Assembly (NCBI GenBank): GCA_964609025.1
Contig: CAZSQM010000006.1
Location: 1-64,000, forward strand
DNA length: 64,000 nt
Source: SIG307 sp964609025
Lineage (GTDB): Bacteria; Bacillota; Clostridia; Lachnospirales; Lachnospiraceae
Direction: 5' to 3'
This document shows positions 35,715 through 44,250 of this stretch, one piece after another (position 1 is the stretch's first letter; every line of letters starts with the position of its first letter). Both the position numbers and the translations under genes were made by a program. Under the pieces are notes generated by a model that made no database searches, was not told the origin of the DNA, and saw only the letters and a list, made by a program, of their open reading frames with translations.

Positions 35715-36083
35715 TTAGTCTTCTCCTGCCTCGTCGTCCCGTTCCCGTTTCACCGGTATCTGCAGTTTGGAACCCGCATGCAATACAATTCCGTTTAAGT
35801 TATTGTATTTTAACAGGTCCTCCATCTCGATGCCGAAACGGTTCAGAATGTCAAGCAGGGTTTCTTCATCTTTTACCAGATAGGACATAAGATAAAAAGG
35901 ATTGCAGTCCGGACACTTTGGAATACAAATCTGTTCGCCGATCTGCAGATTGTAAATATCAATATACGGGTTTGCGCGAAGTATTCTGGCAAGCGGAACG
36001 CGGAACCGTCCGCTCAGGGAATACAGGGTATCTCCCCGCTTTATCGTATAAATAATGCCGTTACAAGTATCAAACATTGCCAT
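35715..36083 (-). CDS. LysM-domain protein
   Basis: The 122-residue protein has two LysM modules: IIYTIKRGDTLYSLSGRF..LQIGEQICIP (about 10-55) and a second, weaker one from about 68 to 113 ending GSKLQIPV. A CPDC pair links them. LysM binds peptidoglycan. No signal peptide is visible, as in several spore-associated LysM proteins, so a mother-cell or coat location is possible. It is upstream of the SpoIID-like gene by 100 bp and probably its operon partner. Confidence 0.82.
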   Translation of the reverse strand: MAMFDTCNGIIYTIKRGDTLYSLSGRFRVPLARILRANPYIDIYNLQIGEQICIPKCPDCNPFYLMSYLVKDEETLLDILNRFGIEMEDLLKYNNLNGIVLHAGSKLQIPVKRERDDEAGED

Positions 36084-36183
36084 AACGCTCTCCTGTACGC
36101 CTTTTCACCTACAAACTATGCCGTTTCGGCGCGTCCGGTTCGGTTGATTATACTTTTTTTAGAATTCTATCTGCGAAAATTTC

Positions 36184-36212
36184 TTGCAACCTGCCGAATG
36201 GTGTCGTATAAT
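36184..36212 (+). promoter_or_regulatory. Promoter of the large activase gene
   Basis: TTGCAA (36184-36189), a 17-nt spacer and TATAAT (36207-36212), leaving an 80-nt leader before the ATG at 36292. Confidence 0.75.
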
Positions 36213-36291
36213 AAATAAGTATGCTTTATTTGCAGAGTACATAACGAGAGTTCCGTTTTAAAATATTACCCGATTCAGAAAGGATTTTATT

Positions 36292-39200
36292 ATGGCTGAG
36301 AAGAAGAGCTTTTATTCCCTTGGTATCGATATCGGTTCCACCACCGTAAAGATTGCAATTTTAGACCCTTCCGGTCTGGTTGTTTTCTCCGACTACACAA
36401 GACACTTTGCGGATATTCAGGGCACCCTTGCAACGCTTTTGGAAAAAGCAAAGGCAGAACTTGGTGAGCTTACGCTGCATCCGGTGATTACCGGCTCCGG
36501 CGGACTTACAATCGCCAAGCACCTTGATGTTCCTTTTGTACAGGAGGTTGTTGCGGTTGCCACCTCCCTCGGAGATTATGCGCCCCAGACCGATGTTGCC
36601 ATCGAGCTCGGCGGCGAAGACGCTAAGATTATTTACTTTACCGGCGGCGTGGAACAGCGTATGAACGGCATCTGTGCGGGCGGTACGGGGTCCTTTATCG
36701 ACCAGATGGCTTCCCTGCTCAAAACAGACGCCTCCGGCCTGAACGAGTACGCAAAAGATTATCAGGCGCTTTATCCGATTGCGGCGCGTTGCGGCGTTTT
36801 CGCAAAATCCGATATCCAGCCTCTCATTAACGAAGGTGCTACCAAGCAGGACCTTGCCGCCTCCATCTTTCAGGCGGTTGTCAACCAGACCATCAGCGGT
36901 CTTGCCTGCGGCAAGCCGATTCGCGGCAATGTTGCGTTTCTCGGCGGTCCGCTCCACTTTCTGACAGAGTTAAAAGCAGCTTTTATCCGTACTCTGAATT
37001 TAACTCCGTCGCAGGTCATTGCCCCGGAGCATTCCCATCTGTTTGCGGCAATCGGTTCCGCCATGAACGCAAAAGAGGAAGCTTCCGTTTCCTTAACCGA
37101 TATGACCGATCGGCTTCGCACCGGCATTAAAATGGAGTTCGAGGTAAACCGTATGGAGCCTCTTTTCTCCGATGAGGAAAGCTATCAGGCATTCTTAAAG
37201 CGTCACGACGCACACACGGTCCGAAAGGCCGACCTTGCCTCCTACCGCGGAAAGTGTTTCCTCGGTATCGACGCAGGTTCCACCACCACCAAGGCGGCGT
37301 TAGTCGGCGAGGACGGAACGCTCCTGCATTCCTTTTACAGCAACAACAACGGCAGCCCGTTAAAGACCACGATTAAGGCGGTCAAGGAGATTTATTCCCT
37401 GCTCCCGGAAGGCGCTCAGATTGTCCGCTCCTGCTCCACCGGTTACGGCGAAGCTTTGATTAAGGCTGCGCTCATGTTAGACGAGGGCGAAGTAGAAACC
37501 GTTGCCCACTACCATGCCGCTGCGTTTTTTGCACCGGATGTGGATTGTATTCTCGACATCGGCGGTCAGGATATGAAGTGCATCAAAATCAAGAACGCCT
37601 CCGTTGACAGCGTACAGCTCAACGAAGCCTGCTCCTCCGGCTGCGGTTCCTTTATCGAAACCTTCGCCAAGTCCTTAAACTATGAGGTTGCCGACTTTGC
37701 TAAAATCGCACTGTTTGCCGAAAATCCAATTGACCTCGGTACGCGCTGTACCGTATTTATGAACTCCAAAGTAAAACAGGCGCAGAAGGAGGGGGCTACC
37801 GTTGCGGATATTTCCGCCGGTCTTGCCTACTCCGTTATTAAGAATGCGCTTTACAAGGTAATCAAAATTTCCGACCCGAAGGACTTAGGAAAAAAAGTAG
37901 TCGTACAGGGCGGTACTTTTTACAATAACGCCGTTTTACGCAGCTTTGAAAAAATCTCCGGCTGCGAAGCGGTCCGTCCGGACATTGCGGGTATTATGGG
38001 AGCCTTCGGCGCCGCGCTTCTGGCGAGGGAACACTATACCGGACAGGAAACCACCCTGCTTTCCCCGGAAGCATTAAACGAGTTAAAGTTTGAAACGACC
38101 ATGACCCGCTGTAAGGGCTGTACAAACAGTTGTCTTCTGACCATTAACCGTTTCTCCGGCGACCGCCGCTTTATCTCCGGCAACCGCTGTGAAAAAGGGC
38201 TGGGCAAGGAAAAGAGCAACAAGGACATCCCGAATCTGTTCGCTTATAAATTGAAGCGTTATTTTGACTATGCGCCGCTTACCGAAACGCAGGCAAAACG
38301 CGGCAGTGTCGGTATTCCGCGCGTACTGAATATTTACGAAAATTATCCGTTCTGGCATACGTTCTTCACGGAGCTCGGCTACCGGGTCGTTCTTTCTCCG
38401 AGTTCCACCAGAAAGATTTACGAAATGGGCATCGAGTCTATTCCGAGCGAATCCGAGTGCTACCCGGCAAAGTTAGCCCACGGTCATATTTCATGGCTGA
38501 TTAAGCAAGGGGTAAAATTCATTTTCTATCCGTGCATTCCTTACGAGCGCAAGGAGTTTGCCGACGCAGGAAACCACTACAACTGCCCGATTGTTACCTC
38601 CTACGGCGAGAATATCAAGAATAACGTAGAGGAGCTTCGCAGTGAGCAGATTGACTTTGCTAACCCGTTCCTTTCTCTGGAAAGCAAGGAAATTGCAACA
38701 AAGCGCCTGATACAGATTATGAAGGAGCGCCAGATTCCGGAAAACGAAGTGCGCTCCGCCGCCGAAAAGGCATGGGATGAACTGTCTGCCGCACGAAACG
38801 ATATGCAGCGTGCCGGCGAACAGGCATTAGAATACTTAAAGAACACCGGAAAGCTCGGCATTGTCCTTGCCGGCAGACCGTACCACATCGACCCGGAAAT
38901 CAACCACGGCATTCCGGAACTGATTACCTCCTACGATGTTGCGGTATTGACGGAGGATTCCGTTTCCCACTTAGGCACAGTAGACCGTCCTACCCTCGTG
39001 GTAGACCAGTGGATGTACCACTCCAGACTGTATGCCGCCGCTTCCTTTGTCCGCACTCAGACCAATCTGGAACTGATTCAGCTCAACTCCTTCGGCTGCG
39101 GACTGGACGCGGTAACCACCGATCAGGTCAGCGATATTTTAACCGCTTCCGGCAAGATTTACACCGTATTGAAAATTGACGAGGTGAATAATCTCGGAGC

Positions 39201-40521
39201 GGCGCGCATCCGTATCCGCTCCCTGCTCTCTGCGGTTGCGGATCGGAAACGCAAAGGAATTTTGCCGCACCCGGCAGACGCGGCGCACCACCGCGTTATC
39301 TTTACCGAGGAGATGCGCGAGAATTATACGCTTCTCGCCCCGCAGATGTCGCCGATTCACTTCCGCATTCTGGAGCCTGCGCTCCGTGCCAACGGCTACA
39401 ACGTTGTTGTCCTCGACAATGACGGCAGAAAAGCGGTGGATGTCGGTCTGAAATATGTCAATAACGACGCCTGCTACCCTTCGCTGATGGTTGTCGGGCA
39501 GATTATGGAGGCGCTGCTTTCCGGCAAATACGACTTAAACAAGGTTGCGGTTATGATTACTCAGACCGGCGGCGGCTGCCGTGCTACCAACTACATCGGT
39601 TTTATCCGCCGCGCCCTGCAAAAAGCGGGAATGGGGCACATTCCGGTGGTTTCCGTCAGCACCTCGGGCATTGAGAAGAACCCGGGACTGACCTACACCG
39701 TGAAGATGCTTCAGGGCGTCTTACAGGCGATTATTTACGGCGACGTTTTGATGCGCGTGCTTTACCGGATGCGCCCGTACGAGTTAGAAAAAGGCTCTGC
39801 GAACCGCCTCTATGAAAAATGGACCGGGATTTGCGAACAGGCGGTAACCGACCCGAAGTTCTCCGTGTTCAAGAAAAACCTCCGCTCTATGATTCGGGAA
39901 TTTGATGCGCTTCCGATTGACGAAACCTTAAAGAAGCCGCGGGTGGGCGTTGTCGGCGAGATTTTGGTAAAATTCCTTCCGGCAGCCAACAATTATCTGG
40001 TGGAATTACTGGAAGCAGAAGGTGCGGAAGCGGTTGTTCCGGATTTGCTGGACTTCTTCCACTACACGATGTACAACGCGAACTTTAAGGCGGATTACCT
40101 CGGAAAGTCAAAAAAGAGCAAAAACATAAACAACCTGATTTACTCCTTCTTAGAGCATTACCGCGGAACGGCAAGAAAGGAACTTGCAGCAAGCAGACAT
40201 TTCGACGCGCCTGCAAGAATCTCTACTCTCGCAGGCTATGCGGAGGATATCGTTTCCTGCGGCAACCAGACCGGAGAAGGATGGTTTTTGACCGCCGAAA
40301 TGATTGAACTCATTCACTCCGGCGTCCCGAACATCGTCTGCACCCAGCCGTTTGCCTGCCTGCCGAACCACGTCGTAGGTAAGGGCGTAATCAAAGAACT
40401 GCGCCGCCGCCACCCGGAAAGCAACATCGTGGCCGTAGACTATGACCCGGGCGCTTCGGAAGTAAACCAGCTGAACCGTATCAAGCTGATGCTTGCGACT
40501 GCGGTAAAGCAGATGAAGTAG
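36292..40521 (+). CDS. Giant 2-hydroxyacyl-CoA dehydratase activase fused to dehydratase-like domains
   Basis: A 1409-residue cytoplasmic protein. Two BcrAD/BadFG ATPase domains lie in tandem: residues about 8-275 (GIDIGSTTVKIAI, CAGGTGSFIDQMA, ARCGVFAKSDI) and about 322-595 (GIDAGSTTTKAAL, CSSGCGSFIETFA, GTRCTVFMNSKV). Each keeps the two cysteines that in HgdC bind a shared 4Fe-4S cluster. A CKGCTNSC motif and a DUF2229 block (from about 680) follow. An HgdB-like half (about 1010-1400) carries NNDACYPS, QTGGGCRATNY and QPFACLPNH. Stand-alone activases drive ATP-dependent low-potential electron transfer; for this widespread fused form the substrate is unknown. It is monocistronic. Confidence 0.85.
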   Translation: MAEKKSFYSLGIDIGSTTVKIAILDPSGLVVFSDYTRHFADIQGTLATLLEKAKAELGELTLHPVITGSGGLTIAKHLDVPFVQEVVAVATSLGDYAPQTDVAIELGGEDAKIIYFTGGVEQRMNGICAGGTGSFIDQMASLLKTDASGLNEYAKDYQALYPIAARCGVFAKSDIQPLINEGATKQDLAASIFQAVVNQTISGLACGKPIRGNVAFLGGPLHFLTELKAAFIRTLNLTPSQVIAPEHSHLFAAIGSAMNAKEEASVSLTDMTDRLRTGIKMEFEVNRMEPLFSDEESYQAFLKRHDAHTVRKADLASYRGKCFLGIDAGSTTTKAALVGEDGTLLHSFYSNNNGSPLKTTIKAVKEIYSLLPEGAQIVRSCSTGYGEALIKAALMLDEGEVETVAHYHAAAFFAPDVDCILDIGGQDMKCIKIKNASVDSVQLNEACSSGCGSFIETFAKSLNYEVADFAKIALFAENPIDLGTRCTVFMNSKVKQAQKEGATVADISAGLAYSVIKNALYKVIKISDPKDLGKKVVVQGGTFYNNAVLRSFEKISGCEAVRPDIAGIMGAFGAALLAREHYTGQETTLLSPEALNELKFETTMTRCKGCTNSCLLTINRFSGDRRFISGNRCEKGLGKEKSNKDIPNLFAYKLKRYFDYAPLTETQAKRGSVGIPRVLNIYENYPFWHTFFTELGYRVVLSPSSTRKIYEMGIESIPSESECYPAKLAHGHISWLIKQGVKFIFYPCIPYERKEFADAGNHYNCPIVTSYGENIKNNVEELRSEQIDFANPFLSLESKEIATKRLIQIMKERQIPENEVRSAAEKAWDELSAARNDMQRAGEQALEYLKNTGKLGIVLAGRPYHIDPEINHGIPELITSYDVAVLTEDSVSHLGTVDRPTLVVDQWMYHSRLYAAASFVRTQTNLELIQLNSFGCGLDAVTTDQVSDILTASGKIYTVLKIDEVNNLGAARIRIRSLLSAVADRKRKGILPHPADAAHHRVIFTEEMRENYTLLAPQMSPIHFRILEPALRANGYNVVVLDNDGRKAVDVGLKYVNNDACYPSLMVVGQIMEALLSGKYDLNKVAVMITQTGGGCRATNYIGFIRRALQKAGMGHIPVVSVSTSGIEKNPGLTYTVKMLQGVLQAIIYGDVLMRVLYRMRPYELEKGSANRLYEKWTGICEQAVTDPKFSVFKKNLRSMIREFDALPIDETLKKPRVGVVGEILVKFLPAANNYLVELLEAEGAEAVVPDLLDFFHYTMYNANFKADYLGKSKKSKNINNLIYSFLEHYRGTARKELAASRHFDAPARISTLAGYAEDIVSCGNQTGEGWFLTAEMIELIHSGVPNIVCTQPFACLPNHVVGKGVIKELRRRHPESNIVAVDYDPGASEVNQLNRIKLMLATAVKQMK

Positions 40522-40593
40522 ACGGTTGCAAATCAAACAGAACCGTAAATGCAACTCTTGATGCATTCAAACAACAGAAGCAAAAGATAAGTT

Positions 40594-40657
40594 TGCCTCC
40601 CGATTTCGGATGGAACCTTCAAATGATGTTCCGTCACAAAACCGGGAGGCATTTTTT
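40594..40657 (+). terminator. Terminator after the activase gene
   Basis: TGCCTCCCG and CGGGAGGCA form the base of a long interrupted stem with an inner GGAAC/GTTCC pairing, followed by TTTTTT. Confidence 0.8.
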
Positions 40658-40680
40658 CGGGAGGCAAAACACCACTAAGC

Positions 40681-40926
40681 GTTTTTTATTTCTTCCGTCT
40701 TGCATTCTCCCATAAATCTGGCTTCTGGGTATCCTTTCCGGATTTCCCTGAGTGCTTCTCCCAAGGGGAAACCTTGGAAGAAACCTACGCCATGACTGTA
40801 AATGCCTTAGGGCTTTGTATCTCTGAATACACCTCAAACGACTTGCCAAAGCCTTCCCTTCCGTCTGATATCATCGTACCGGAAGGTGCTACCCTTGCCC
40901 TCGTCTCCCTTGACCTTGCCGCCTAA
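40681..40926 (+). pseudogene. HicB-type antitoxin remnant
   Basis: Translation from 40714 gives SGFWVSFPDFPECFSQGETL followed by EETYAMTVNALGL and PKPSLPSDIIV, ending in TAA at 40924. This is the HicB partial RNase-H fold. No ATG, GTG or TTG exists in frame upstream before the activase terminator, and the usual N-terminal strand is scrambled. No hicA lies beside it. It is best read as a decayed orphan antitoxin; a start at a rare codon cannot be excluded. Beyond it, 40927-40966 holds nothing recognised. Confidence 0.65.
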
Positions 40927-40966
40927 CTACTTTTACGTGGCAAGTTCTTGCGACAGCCCATCCTCT

Positions 40967-41641
40967 TTACACATCCTCAATCTGCCAGTCAATGGGCTCC
41001 AGTCCGTTTTCCACTAAGAACGCATTCGCCTGCGAAAAATGCCGGCAGCCAAAGAACCCCCGATGGGCGGAAAGCGGACTCGGATGAGGTGCGGTAAGCA
41101 CCTTGTGCTTCGGATTGTTTAGCATTGACATCTTGCTCTGCGCCGGACGTCCCCAAAGCAGATATACAATCGGCCGGTCCTCGGCGTTCACCGCCTGTAT
41201 AATCGCGTCCGTAAACTGCTCCCAGCCCTTGCCCTGATGAGAGTTTGCCTGATGGGCGCGGACGGTAAGTACGGTATTTAATAAGAGCACACCCTGCTCC
41301 GCCCATTTCACCAGATAGCCGTTGTTCGGAATACGGCAGCCGCAGTCGGTCTGCAATTCTTTGTATATATTGACTAAGGACGGCGGAATCTCCACGTCCG
41401 GTCTGACCGAAAAACAAAGCCCGTGAGCCTGTCCTACGTTATGGTACGGGTCCTGTCCGAGAATGACTACCTTTACCTTTGACAAGGGCGTCAGATGCAA
41501 CGCGGAAAAAATCTCATCTGCCGGAGGAAATACCAGCGTTTTGGAATACTCCTCCTTCACAAAGCGGTACAAATTCGCATAATAGGGCTTCTTAAACTCC
41601 GTGCTGATTGCCGGAAGCCAGTCATTGTCAATCGCAGCCAT
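40967..41641 (-). CDS. ung: Uracil-DNA glycosylase
   Basis: This 224-residue family-1 glycosylase removes uracil from DNA, the first step of base-excision repair. The water-activating motif GQDPYHN (62-68, with D64) and the minor-groove loop HPSPLSAHRGFFGC are intact, and LLWGRPAQ fits the family. The ATG at 41641 follows GGAGG by 7 nt; a GTG directly before it is not needed. It begins 12 bp after the rho stop, so the two genes form an operon. Confidence 0.96.
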   Translation of the reverse strand: MAAIDNDWLPAISTEFKKPYYANLYRFVKEEYSKTLVFPPADEIFSALHLTPLSKVKVVILGQDPYHNVGQAHGLCFSVRPDVEIPPSLVNIYKELQTDCGCRIPNNGYLVKWAEQGVLLLNTVLTVRAHQANSHQGKGWEQFTDAIIQAVNAEDRPIVYLLWGRPAQSKMSMLNNPKHKVLTAPHPSPLSAHRGFFGCRHFSQANAFLVENGLEPIDWQIEDV

Positions 41642-41653
41642 CACGCTTCCTCC

Positions 41654-43528
41654 TTACCGGTACTTCTTTATCATTTCCACAAACTCTTTGTTGTTCTTTG
41701 TTGTCTGGAAGGTACGGATAATATTCTCTAAGGACTCCTCCGCCTTGGAGCTGTTGAACATACGGCGCATCAGCGCAGTTGCCTCCTGCTCCTCCTTCGT
41801 TAAAAGTAAATCATCCCGTCTGGTACTGGAACGCAACAGATCAATTGCCGGAAAAACTCTGCGTTCGGAAAGGTTACGGTCTAACTGCAGTTCCATATTG
41901 CCGGTGCCCTTAAATTCCTCGAATACCACGTCGTCCATACGGCTTCCGGTTTCTACTAACGCCGTTGCAAGAATCGTCAGGCTGCCGCCCTCCCGCATAT
42001 TTCTGGCTGCACCGAAAAACTTCTTCGGCATATGAAGGGCCGCCGGATCAAGACCTCCGGATAAAGTTCTGCCGCTTGCCGGAATGGTGAGGTTATAAGC
42101 GCGTGCCAGACGCGTAATACTGTCTAACAAAATCACAACATCCTGTTTCTGCTCTACCAAACGCTTTGCGCGCTCGATTACCATTTCGGAAACCCGCTTA
42201 TGATTCTCCGGCAGTTCGTCAAATGTAGAATAAATCACCTCTACCTTCTGTCCCTCGATGGACTCCTTAATATCCGTCACTTCCTCCGGGCGCTCGTCAA
42301 TCAGCAGAATAATCATATTCATATCCGGGTGATTCGTGGTAATCGCCTTTGCAATCTGCTTTAACAGCGTGGTTTTACCTGCCTTCGGCTGGGAAACAAT
42401 CATACCGCGCTGTCCCTTGCCGATTGGGGAAATCAAATCCACCATACGCATGGACAAACTGCAACCCGGCGTTTCCAGATGAATGCGCTCGTTCGGGAAA
42501 ATCGGGGTCAGATCCTCGAAACGCTTCCGCTTTGCAATCTCCTCCAGGGAAATGCCGTTTACGTTTTTAATATAAAGTAAGGCACTGAATTTCTCGTTTT
42601 GAGCACGAATCTTCGTATTACCGCAAATAATATCACCGGTCTTTAAGCCGAACCGCCGAATCTGTGCCGGTGAAACATAGACATCGTTTTCGCCCGGAAG
42701 ATAATTATCACAACGGATAAAGCCGAAATTTTCCGACATTACTTCCAAAATACCGACTCTCGTTTCTCCGCTGTCAAGACTCTGCAAATCTGCCGGAGTA
42801 GCCTTGTCCGGATCAAACCGCTGCTGCGTGACCGTATACGCGGTTTCCGGCGCGCCTGCTCCCGCATTCTGCGGCTGTGCCGGTCTTCCCGCCATCGGGC
42901 GCTCATAGGCTCCCACATTCTGCGACTGTGCCGGTCTGCTCACAGTCGGACGCTCCTGCGCTCCTGTATTCTGCGGCTGCGCCGGTCTGCCTGCCGGCCG
43001 CTCATAGGTCCCCGTATTCTGCGGCTGTGCCGGTCTGCCTGCCGGCCGCTCATAGGCCCCCGTATTCTGCGGCTGCGCCGGTCTGCTTGCCGTCGGGCGC
43101 TCCTGCGCTCCTGCATTCTGCGGCTGTGCCGTTCTTCCCACCGGGCGCTCCTGCGCTCCTGCATTTTGCGGCTGCGTCGGTCTTCCCACCGGACGCTCCT
43201 GCGCTCCTGTATTCTGCGGCTGCGCCGGTCTGCCTGCCGTCGGGCGCTCCTGCGCTCCTGCATTCTGCGGTATCGTTCTTCTTCCCTGCTGCCGGCCACG
43301 CTCCGAAACCGCTCTGCCGGACTTGTCCGCAGCAACTTTCTTCTCTTCTGCAGCCTTCTTCACAGTGCCCTCCTCCGGCTTTGTCTGCTGCTTCTGCGTC
43401 TGCATACGGTCCGCTGCAGAAAGAAGTTCCGCTAACTCCTGCTTTTTCATCGTAGAAACTCCCTTTAACCCTCGTGTCTTTGCTTCCTCTTTCAGTTGTG
43501 CAATTGTCATACTAAGATATTTTTCCAT
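41654..43528 (-). CDS. rho: Transcription termination factor Rho with a repeat-rich disordered insert
   Basis: A 624-residue Rho. The N-terminal helical Rho-N domain (about 1-45, MEKYLSMTIAQLKEEAKTRG) is followed by a K/E-rich stretch. Next come eight full 16-17-residue repeats plus a partial one of the type PQNAGAQERPVGRPAQ (about 85-225). The RNA-binding cold-shock domain follows (GILEVMSENFGFIR, about 255-330). The hexameric ATPase core has Walker A SQPKAGKTT, Walker B VVILLDSITRLARAYN and the Q/R loops. Rho frees RNA polymerase at C-rich, structure-poor sites. The insert is low-complexity, Q/N/G/R/P-rich and surely disordered. ung is co-transcribed. The start has GGAGG. Confidence 0.95.
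   Translation of the reverse strand: MEKYLSMTIAQLKEEAKTRGLKGVSTMKKQELAELLSAADRMQTQKQQTKPEEGTVKKAAEEKKVAADKSGRAVSERGRQQGRRTIPQNAGAQERPTAGRPAQPQNTGAQERPVGRPTQPQNAGAQERPVGRTAQPQNAGAQERPTASRPAQPQNTGAYERPAGRPAQPQNTGTYERPAGRPAQPQNTGAQERPTVSRPAQSQNVGAYERPMAGRPAQPQNAGAGAPETAYTVTQQRFDPDKATPADLQSLDSGETRVGILEVMSENFGFIRCDNYLPGENDVYVSPAQIRRFGLKTGDIICGNTKIRAQNEKFSALLYIKNVNGISLEEIAKRKRFEDLTPIFPNERIHLETPGCSLSMRMVDLISPIGKGQRGMIVSQPKAGKTTLLKQIAKAITTNHPDMNMIILLIDERPEEVTDIKESIEGQKVEVIYSTFDELPENHKRVSEMVIERAKRLVEQKQDVVILLDSITRLARAYNLTIPASGRTLSGGLDPAALHMPKKFFGAARNMREGGSLTILATALVETGSRMDDVVFEEFKGTGNMELQLDRNLSERRVFPAIDLLRSSTRRDDLLLTKEEQEATALMRRMFNSSKAEESLENIIRTFQTTKNNKEFVEMIKKYR
42840..43272. repeat. Tandem 48-51-bp coding repeats inside rho
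   Basis: Eight full units and one partial unit of 48 or 51 bp, all in frame, encode the PQN(A/T)GA(Q/Y)ERP repeats. Units differ by third-position and small coding changes, so the array has expanded and diverged. Copy number is likely to vary between strains. Confidence 0.85.
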
Positions 43529-43702
43529 AAAACCTCCTTAAAGTACAGAACTCTTCTTTCTTCTATCTCAACCTATATTTCATCCCTTATTTAAATATAG
43601 CTCACTTTTTACATTGAATCCTTCACAATCTTATCATACATATATTGGGAAAATTTACAGAACCGTATCGAAAAAAGTTCCTTATAGCGTTTCTTTTCTT
43701 CC

Positions 43703-43731
43703 ATAGTAGCATATCACACCGCAAAATGCAA
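43703..43731 (-). promoter_or_regulatory. Promoter of rho-ung
   Basis: TTGCAT (43726-43731), a 17-nt spacer and TACTAT (43703-43708). It predicts a leader of about 165 nt before the rho start, long enough for autogenous Rho-dependent control. Confidence 0.65.
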
Positions 43732-43753
43732 GAAGTTCTATACAAGAACACCG

Positions 43754-43810
43754 AGTTTCGTTTGCAACATCTTCCTAGCGAGCGAGTGAGCATCCTCGCG
43801 GATCGTTTTT
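43754..43810. repeat. Dispersed intergenic repeat, copy 2 (first copy at 5329)
   Basis: It shares ACATCTTCC, AGCG.GCGAGTG, GCATCCTC, GCGGA.CG and the final T-run with 5329-5385. It lies directly beside the second copy of the 94-bp hairpin repeat, upstream of the rho promoter. Confidence 0.55.
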
Positions 43811-43825
43811 ATTTGAAACTTTCAA

Positions 43826-43917
43826 GATTCAGGTGGCAAAACACATTCTGATACGAGAGGACTCTTTCTCCTATGCAAAGTTCCGTAATGGAAAGCAACC
43901 TTCTGCCACCTGAATCC
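43826..43917. repeat. Hairpin repeat with 13-bp inverted ends, copy 2 (first copy at 11607)
   Basis: GATTCAGGTGGCA (43826-43838) is the exact reverse complement of TGCCACCTGAATC (43904-43916). The stem base pair that is T-A in copy 1 is G-C here. The interior keeps ACACATT, ATACGA, AGGACTCTTTC, ATGCA and AGTTCC. As in copy 1, it sits immediately past a minus-strand terminator. Confidence 0.75.
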
Positions 43918-43925
43918 TTTCAAAT

Positions 43926-43961
43926 AAAAAAGACCATCACACCCATGTGCAATGGTCTATC
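43926..43961 (-). terminator. Terminator of the yceD-rpmF operon
   Basis: AGACCAT.TGCACA pairs with TGTG.ATGGTCT, followed by TTTTTT on the minus strand. Confidence 0.85.
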
Positions 43962-44065
43962 TGCAATCCTGCTATTTGGCTTTTCTGTAAATGAAACCGG
44001 GGGTATCAACGGGACAAAGCATCGCTTTCAAGCCCCAAAACCCTGAAACGGTACTATTTAGCGGA

Positions 44066-44248
44066 TTACTCGGCTGCGATGATTTCCTTCTTGTTGTAAG
44101 AACCGCAAGCCTTGCATACTCTGTGCGGCATCATAAGCGCGCCACACTTGCTGCACTTTACAAGGTTCGGAGCAGTCATCTTCCAGTTTGCTCTGCGACT
44201 GTCACGTCTTGCCTTGGAATGCTTATTCTTCGGACAAATAGCTCCCAT
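44066..44248 (-). CDS. rpmF: 50S ribosomal protein L32
   Basis: The 60-residue protein starts MGAICPKNKHSKARRDSRRA, the typical L32 N-terminus. It has the CSKCG..CKACG zinc ribbon (about residues 32-48). It follows yceD by 2 bp, the standard bacterial arrangement, and ends before a strong terminator. Confidence 0.97.
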   Translation of the reverse strand: MGAICPKNKHSKARRDSRRANWKMTAPNLVKCSKCGALMMPHRVCKACGSYNKKEIIAAE

Positions 44249-44250
44249 GA

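Noticed and set aside
42840..43272. Regular repeats resembling a CRISPR array
   Set aside because: The units are 48-51 bp, tandem without unique spacers, and in frame with rho; no cas gene is present.
43609..43704. A 31-codon open frame (MEEKKRYKELFS...) in the rho leader
   Set aside because: It has no good ribosome site and its ATG overlaps the -10 box of the likely rho promoter, so the start would not be on the transcript. A leader peptide cannot be fully excluded.
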